A stretch of 10,198 bases of DNA from Gemmatimonadota bacterium (GTDB lineage: Bacteria; Gemmatimonadota; Gemmatimonadetes; Longimicrobiales; Gaopeijiaceae), in NCBI GenBank assembly GCA_007129525.1, contig SKVI01000109.1:1-10198 (forward strand), read 5' to 3'. The first letter of the stretch is position 1. Every line of letters begins with the position of its first letter. A model generated the notes under the pieces. The model was not told the DNA's origin and did not search any database. It saw nothing but the letters and a program-made list of their open reading frames with translations. A program made the position numbers and the translations under genes. Shown here piece by piece: positions 6,278-10,198 of the stretch.

Positions 6278-6555
6278 GGCTGAGCGGCACTTCCCTGGTG
6301 GCCCTGGCCATGGCGGCGCTCCTCACGGCCCTGAGCATGGTGACATGGCGTCAGTCCCGGACCCGAGAGGCACTGGCGGATCTGGACGACATCCAGAGGC
6401 AGATGTCGCTGGTCGAATCCGAGCGGTCCGAGCTGCAGCGACGAATCCAGGTGCTGGAGAGTCGGAGCCGGGTGGTGACCGAGGCACGGGAGCGGCTCCA
6501 GATGCGCACCCCGGGTTCCGAGGAAATCGTCTTCATGCCGGGAGGACTGGAATGA
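6274..6555 (+). CDS. ftsL: Cell division protein FtsL
   Basis: FtsL is a small bitopic membrane protein that pairs with FtsB and helps activate FtsW-FtsI at the septum. The 93-residue product has the full FtsL plan: a short N-terminus, one membrane span at about 7-23, a long coiled coil at about 29-75 rich in Glu, Arg, Leu and Gln, and the C-terminal pattern ARERLQMRTPGSEEIVFMPG (74-93 region). Sequence identity within the family is low, so the call rests on topology, size and place between rsmH and ftsI. I use ATG 6274, eight bases after GGAGG (6261-6265) and overlapping the rsmH stop as ATGA; a GTG at 6259 is in frame but would sit upstream of the ribosome site. Its own stop overlaps the ftsI start by four bases. 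Confidence 0.88.
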   Translation: MRLSGTSLVALAMAALLTALSMVTWRQSRTREALADLDDIQRQMSLVESERSELQRRIQVLESRSRVVTEARERLQMRTPGSEEIVFMPGGLE

Positions 6556-8636
6556 GCCGAGGTGCGAATGTGGCCGCACGGCGCAGGATGCTTCTCTGCT
6601 GCTGGCTCGTGGTGGTTGGGGGACTCCTCTGGAGAGCGGTGGACCTGCAACTCGTGCAGGCCGGCGAATGGCGAGCCGAGGCCGAGCGCCAGCACCGCAC
6701 CACCGGCGTCATCCCCGCCGCCCGGGGTATGATCATGGACCGGTCCGGCCTTCCGGTGGCCCTCTCCCACGAGACCTTCCAGGTAAGTGTGGCTCCCCAC
6801 GAGGTACGGGACACCACCCATACGGTGGAGGTTCTGGCTGACGCCCTGGGCGTTCCCACGGCCCGGGCCCGGGCGCCCTTCGAGTCGTCTCGACGCTGGG
6901 TGCCCCTGCAGGGCCGGTATCCCCCGGACGCCCGCGACGCGCTGGCCGGTGTCCGCGGGGTGTACGTGGAGCGGGAGCTGAGGCGCTTCTATCCCCATGG
7001 CGATCTCCTGCAGGGCGTCCTGGGCGCCGTGGTGGACGGCCACGGGGCGGGCGGGGTGGAACAGGCCTTCGAGGAGGCGCTCCAGGGGTTCCCCGGCACC
7101 GAGATCCTGGCCCGGGACTCGCAGGGTCGCCCCATTCCGGGTGACACCTGGGTGGTGGAGCCTCCCCGCAGTGGAGGGCAGGTGGTCCTCACCCTGGACG
7201 CGGATCTGCAGGAAATCGCCCACCAGGCCCTGCAGCAGGCCCTGGAGGAGACGGGCGCACGGGGTGGGGACGTCCTGGTTACCGATCCCCGGTCCGGAGA
7301 GATCCTGGCCATGGCATCGCTCAAGGACGGAGCCCAGACCCACCTGGGCGCCATCAACACGCCCTACGAACCCGGCTCCATCCTGAAACCCTTTACCGTG
7401 GCCACCCTCCTGAGCACGGGGCGGGCCACTCTGGCCGATTCGGTGGACGCCGGCAACGGCCAGTGGCGGAAGGCGGGCCGGACCATCACCGACGTCCAGA
7501 GCCCGGGCCACACGGATCTGGCCCACGCGCTTCAGGTTTCGTCCAACGTGGGCATCGCCAAGCTGGCCGATCGGCTGACGCCGGCAGAGCAGTACGAAGG
7601 GCTCCGGGACTTCGGGCTGGGTGCGCCCACGGGGATCGACCTTCCCGGGGAGGTGGCCGGTTCCCTTCGTCGTCCGCAGCGCTGGTCGGCCCAGTCGCCG
7701 GCCTCCCTGGCCATCGGGTACGAGGTGGGGGTGACGCCCCTGCAGATGGCCATGGCCTACGGCGCCCTGGCCAACGGCGGCACCCTCATGGAGCCCCGGA
7801 TTATCCGGGAGGTTCGGGATTCGGCGGGTCGGACGATCCGCAGTGCCGATCCCCGGGCCGTGCGCCGGGTGGTCTCCCCCGAGGTGGCCCGGGAGGTCAC
7901 CGAGGCGCTGGTGGGCGCGGTGGAGGACGGCACCGGGGGGAGGGCACGTCTGAGCACATTCGAGGTGGCGGGAAAGAGCGGGACCAGTCGGGCCCACGCC
8001 GGGGGCGTCTATGAGCGGGGTGCCTACTACGCATCCTTCGCTGGCTTCTTTCCTGCCGAGGACCCCCAGCTCGTGGTCTTCGTGAAGTTGGACCGGCCCC
8101 GAGGGGAGTACTACGGGGGTGCCACCGCTGCTCCGGTGACCCGGGCCACCATGGAGGCCATTCTGGCGACTCACGCGCCGCCTCTGGATCGTCGGGCGCT
8201 GGCTGCCCTGGCCCGGCGACAGGCCATACCCGGGGAGATGACCCCGGGTGCCGGAGGCGTGTCCGGACAGGTGACCGGCCCGGTGGAGGTTGCCGCCCTG
8301 CACGACAACGGGCTCTCCCCGTCGGCCGGACGGTCCACCGGAACCCGGGGTTCCACCTCACACTTCGCCGCCCACTCCGACGGGGGGACGGTGCCCGGGC
8401 TCGACGTCCGGGGATGGGATGAGCGGGAGTTCGTGCTTCCCGACCTGAGCGGGCAGACCCCCAGACGGGCGGCCCGGCAGCTTCACGGACTCGGCCTGGT
8501 GGTGGAGTGGGCGGGTCCGGAGCACGTTCGGGCCACCGACCCGTCGGCCGGTGCCCTGGTGACGCCGGGAGACACCATTCGGCTGCTGGGTCCCCCTGGC
8601 CGGTCGGCCGCCGCAGGAGCGCGTTTCGATGAGTGA
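6552..8636 (+). CDS. ftsI: Peptidoglycan transpeptidase FtsI / class B PBP with C-terminal PASTA domain
   Basis: This 694-residue protein is the septal D,D-transpeptidase that cross-links peptidoglycan with FtsW. An N-terminal membrane anchor lies at about 13-31, followed by the pedestal with IPAARGMIMDRSGLPVA (54-70), typical of class B PBPs. The transpeptidase motifs are S276-I-L-K279 (in EPGSILKPF), S330-S331-N332 (in QVSSNVG) and K475-S-G-T478. ATG 6552 overlaps the ftsL stop, with GGAGG six bases upstream; longer readings would overlap ftsL. After the catalytic domain (ending about 540) comes an 80-residue low-complexity linker rich in Gly, Ala and Ser, then one PASTA-like repeat at about 625-682 (FVLPDLSGQTPRRAARQL, then a Pro-rich stretch and a GDTIRLL end). 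PASTA is usual in Gram-positive division PBPs and absent from Escherichia coli FtsI. The third motif is KSG rather than KTG, a common variant. The stop overlaps murE by eight bases. Confidence 0.95.
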   Translation: MSRGANVAARRRMLLCCWLVVVGGLLWRAVDLQLVQAGEWRAEAERQHRTTGVIPAARGMIMDRSGLPVALSHETFQVSVAPHEVRDTTHTVEVLADALGVPTARARAPFESSRRWVPLQGRYPPDARDALAGVRGVYVERELRRFYPHGDLLQGVLGAVVDGHGAGGVEQAFEEALQGFPGTEILARDSQGRPIPGDTWVVEPPRSGGQVVLTLDADLQEIAHQALQQALEETGARGGDVLVTDPRSGEILAMASLKDGAQTHLGAINTPYEPGSILKPFTVATLLSTGRATLADSVDAGNGQWRKAGRTITDVQSPGHTDLAHALQVSSNVGIAKLADRLTPAEQYEGLRDFGLGAPTGIDLPGEVAGSLRRPQRWSAQSPASLAIGYEVGVTPLQMAMAYGALANGGTLMEPRIIREVRDSAGRTIRSADPRAVRRVVSPEVAREVTEALVGAVEDGTGGRARLSTFEVAGKSGTSRAHAGGVYERGAYYASFAGFFPAEDPQLVVFVKLDRPRGEYYGGATAAPVTRATMEAILATHAPPLDRRALAALARRQAIPGEMTPGAGGVSGQVTGPVEVAALHDNGLSPSAGRSTGTRGSTSHFAAHSDGGTVPGLDVRGWDEREFVLPDLSGQTPRRAARQLHGLGLVVEWAGPEHVRATDPSAGALVTPGDTIRLLGPPGRSAAAGARFDE

Positions 8637-10176
8637 GGGGGGAACGCGTCTCGGGGCCCTGGCCCGCGTCCTCCGGTCCGAGGGGCTTCTGGTCCAGCTC
8701 CATGGGTCGGAGGATCTCCTCGTTTCGGGGGTGACGCAGGATTCCCGGACGGTGGCGGAGGGCGACCTCTTCCTGGCCTGGAAGGGCACCCGGCTCGATG
8801 CCCACACGTTTCTGCCACAGGCGAGGCGCGCCGGCGCCGCGGCCGCCGTGGTGGAGCGCTTCATGGCCGAGGTGGATCTTCCACAGCTCCAGGTCACCGA
8901 TGGGCGGCGAGCCGCGGCCATCCTGGCCCACGAGCTCCTGGGCCGACCCACCGACGCCCTGGGCGTCACCGCCGTGACGGGCACCAACGGCAAGACCACC
9001 GTCACCTTTCTGACCCGGCACCTCCTGGCGGGGCTGGGACCTTCGGCGGCCCTGGGGACGCTTGGGGTTATCGGTCCCGACGGTCGTCCAGTGCCCGAGA
9101 GCCAGGGGCTCACCACCCCGGGGCCGGTCGAGCTTTCCCGCCGGCTGGCAGAGCTGGTCCGCGAGGGCGTGACCCGGGTCAGCCTCGAGGCGTCGTCCCA
9201 TGCCCTGGAACAGCGAAGGCTCGACGGACTGGCGGTGGACGTGGCCTGCTTCACCAACCTGACCCGGGACCACCTGGACTACCACGCGGACCTGGATGCC
9301 TACCGGGACGCCAAGGCCCGCCTCCTGGGCCTCCTGCGGGACACTGAAAGCGGCGTGGTGGTGAACGGCGACGATCCGGCGTGGAAGGCCCTGCCCGAAA
9401 TCGACGGGCGCCTGCTTGTGACCGGGGTCAGGAAATCGAGTCAGGAGGGGGAAGGGAAGGGCTCCGCCGGAGCAGCGGGTCCGGTGGCACGGAGCCTCCT
9501 TCCGCCCCTCCTGGCGTCGGAGGTGGAGCTGTCAGGGACCGGAGCCCGTTTCCGGCTCGAGTGGGGAGAGGACGCCGCCCCGGTGAGCACCCCCCTCCTT
9601 GGCGCCTTCAACGTGGAGAACGCCCTGGTGGCCGCCGGCGCCGGTCTCCTGGCGGGGCTCTCACTGGAATCCGTGGCCCTTCGACTCGCCGACGTGGTCC
9701 CTCCCCCCGGACGCATGGAGGTCACCGTGCGGGAGCCGGTCCCGGTGATCCTGGACTACGCCCACACCCCCGACGCCCTCCGCCGGGTGCTGGAGACCCT
9801 GGGGCCCCTCTATCCGGGGCGCCTCATCGTGGTCTTCGGCGCAGGAGGGGACCGGGATCCGGCGAAACGTCCGGAGATGGGACGCATCGTGGCTCGGGGA
9901 GCCGACATTCCGGTGGTCACCTCCGACAATCCCCGCACCGAGGATCCCGACAAGATCATCGATCACATCATGGCCGGCATGGAGGGGACGGCCCATCACC
10001 GGGTCGCCGACCGTCGGGAGGCCATCCGGGTGGCCCTGGAGCTGGCTCGGCCCGGCGACGCCGTCCTTCTGGCCGGGAAGGGCCACGAGACGTACCAGGT
10101 GGTGGGCACCGAGCGCCGGGAGTTCGACGAGCGGGTGGTGGTCCGGGAGCTACTTCGGAACCGGGGGATGTCATGA
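8629..10176 (+). CDS. murE: UDP-N-acetylmuramoyl-L-alanyl-D-glutamate:meso-diaminopimelate ligase MurE
   Basis: MurE adds the third peptide residue to UDP-MurNAc-L-Ala-D-Glu in the cytoplasm, using ATP. The 515-residue product has three Mur domains: an N-terminal substrate domain (to about 110) with the QDSR block (37-40), the ATPase domain with VTGTNGKTT (116-124, Lys122 in the P-loop), LEASSHALEQRRL (186-198), FTNLTRDHLDYH (208-219) and YRDAK (225-229) whose Lys229 is the likely carbamylated lysine, and the C-terminal domain with LDYAHTPDAL (375-384). The specificity motif is DNPR (433-436), the meso-diaminopimelate form rather than the lysine form. AGAKGHET-type LLAGKGHETYQ (480-490) is also present. 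AGGAG (8615-8619) precedes ATG 8629, which overlaps the ftsI stop by eight bases. An odd low-complexity stretch at about 267-288 is rich in Gly, Ser, Ala and Glu and breaks the central domain. The stop overlaps the putative murF start by four bases. Confidence 0.97.
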   Translation: MSEGGTRLGALARVLRSEGLLVQLHGSEDLLVSGVTQDSRTVAEGDLFLAWKGTRLDAHTFLPQARRAGAAAAVVERFMAEVDLPQLQVTDGRRAAAILAHELLGRPTDALGVTAVTGTNGKTTVTFLTRHLLAGLGPSAALGTLGVIGPDGRPVPESQGLTTPGPVELSRRLAELVREGVTRVSLEASSHALEQRRLDGLAVDVACFTNLTRDHLDYHADLDAYRDAKARLLGLLRDTESGVVVNGDDPAWKALPEIDGRLLVTGVRKSSQEGEGKGSAGAAGPVARSLLPPLLASEVELSGTGARFRLEWGEDAAPVSTPLLGAFNVENALVAAGAGLLAGLSLESVALRLADVVPPPGRMEVTVREPVPVILDYAHTPDALRRVLETLGPLYPGRLIVVFGAGGDRDPAKRPEMGRIVARGADIPVVTSDNPRTEDPDKIIDHIMAGMEGTAHHRVADRREAIRVALELARPGDAVLLAGKGHETYQVVGTERREFDERVVVRELLRNRGMS

Positions 10177-10198
10177 GCCGGGGGCCCTTCCGCTGGGA
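10173..10198 (+). CDS. murF: First codons of probable MurF (UDP-MurNAc-tripeptide:D-Ala-D-Ala ligase), truncated by the window end
   Basis: ATG at 10173 overlaps the murE stop as ATGA, with a GGGGG run (10162-10166) six bases upstream. Only MSRGPFRW is readable. A Phe and Trp at these places (F-x-W) is common at MurF N-termini, and murF usually follows murE in dcw clusters. The call rests mainly on that order; eight residues cannot prove it. Confidence 0.6.

Noticed and set aside
6351..8303. A 650-codon minus-strand open frame opposite ftsI.
   Set aside because: The plus strand carries unmistakable PBP motifs; the antisense product is Gly/His/Pro/Arg-rich and shows no domain.
8629..10176. 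MurE could be the lysine-adding type.
   Set aside because: The specificity motif reads DNPR, the diaminopimelate form.

Overview
The window is a GC-rich bacterial chromosome segment whose right half is the start of a division and cell wall (dcw) cluster. The murE product carries the DNPR signature for meso-diaminopimelate, a secreted TPR protein and a Tat-exported MsrP-type enzyme imply a periplasm, and the class B penicillin-binding protein ends in a PASTA domain. Together these suggest a high-GC Gram-negative lineage outside the classic Proteobacteria. Gemmatimonadota or a relative is my best guess, by inference only.

Left part (1-2472): the N-terminal two thirds of a ThiO-type glycine oxidase runs leftward off the window edge. 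It is divergent from a small hotdog-fold (4HBT) thioesterase gene. That gene converges on a Tat-exported MsrP-like molybdopterin oxidoreductase on the minus strand, with GC-rich inverted repeats in the 30 bp between them. Middle part (2473-4892): a gene-free divergent region of about 430 bp precedes a 588-residue secreted TPR protein with a possible CsgG/LpoB-like N-terminal domain. Two hairpins follow its tandem stop codons; one has an 18-bp stem. Then comes a clear mraZ promoter followed by a 10-bp-phased series of TGGG elements on the minus strand, matching the known spacing of MraZ operators.

Right part (4893-10198): mraZ, rsmH, ftsL, ftsI, murE and the first codons of murF form one tightly packed operon. 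Every junction overlaps by 1 to 8 bases, so translational coupling is likely. MraZ would repress its own operon through the phased repeats. RsmH methylates 16S rRNA, FtsL and FtsI form part of the divisome, and MurE and MurF add the third amino acid and then the D-Ala-D-Ala dipeptide to the peptidoglycan precursor.

No mobile element, CRISPR array, tRNA or rRNA is visible. I found no wholly new system. The most notable points are the extended operator array in inverted orientation, the secreted TPR protein beside the dcw cluster, and an MsrP without a visible MsrQ partner.
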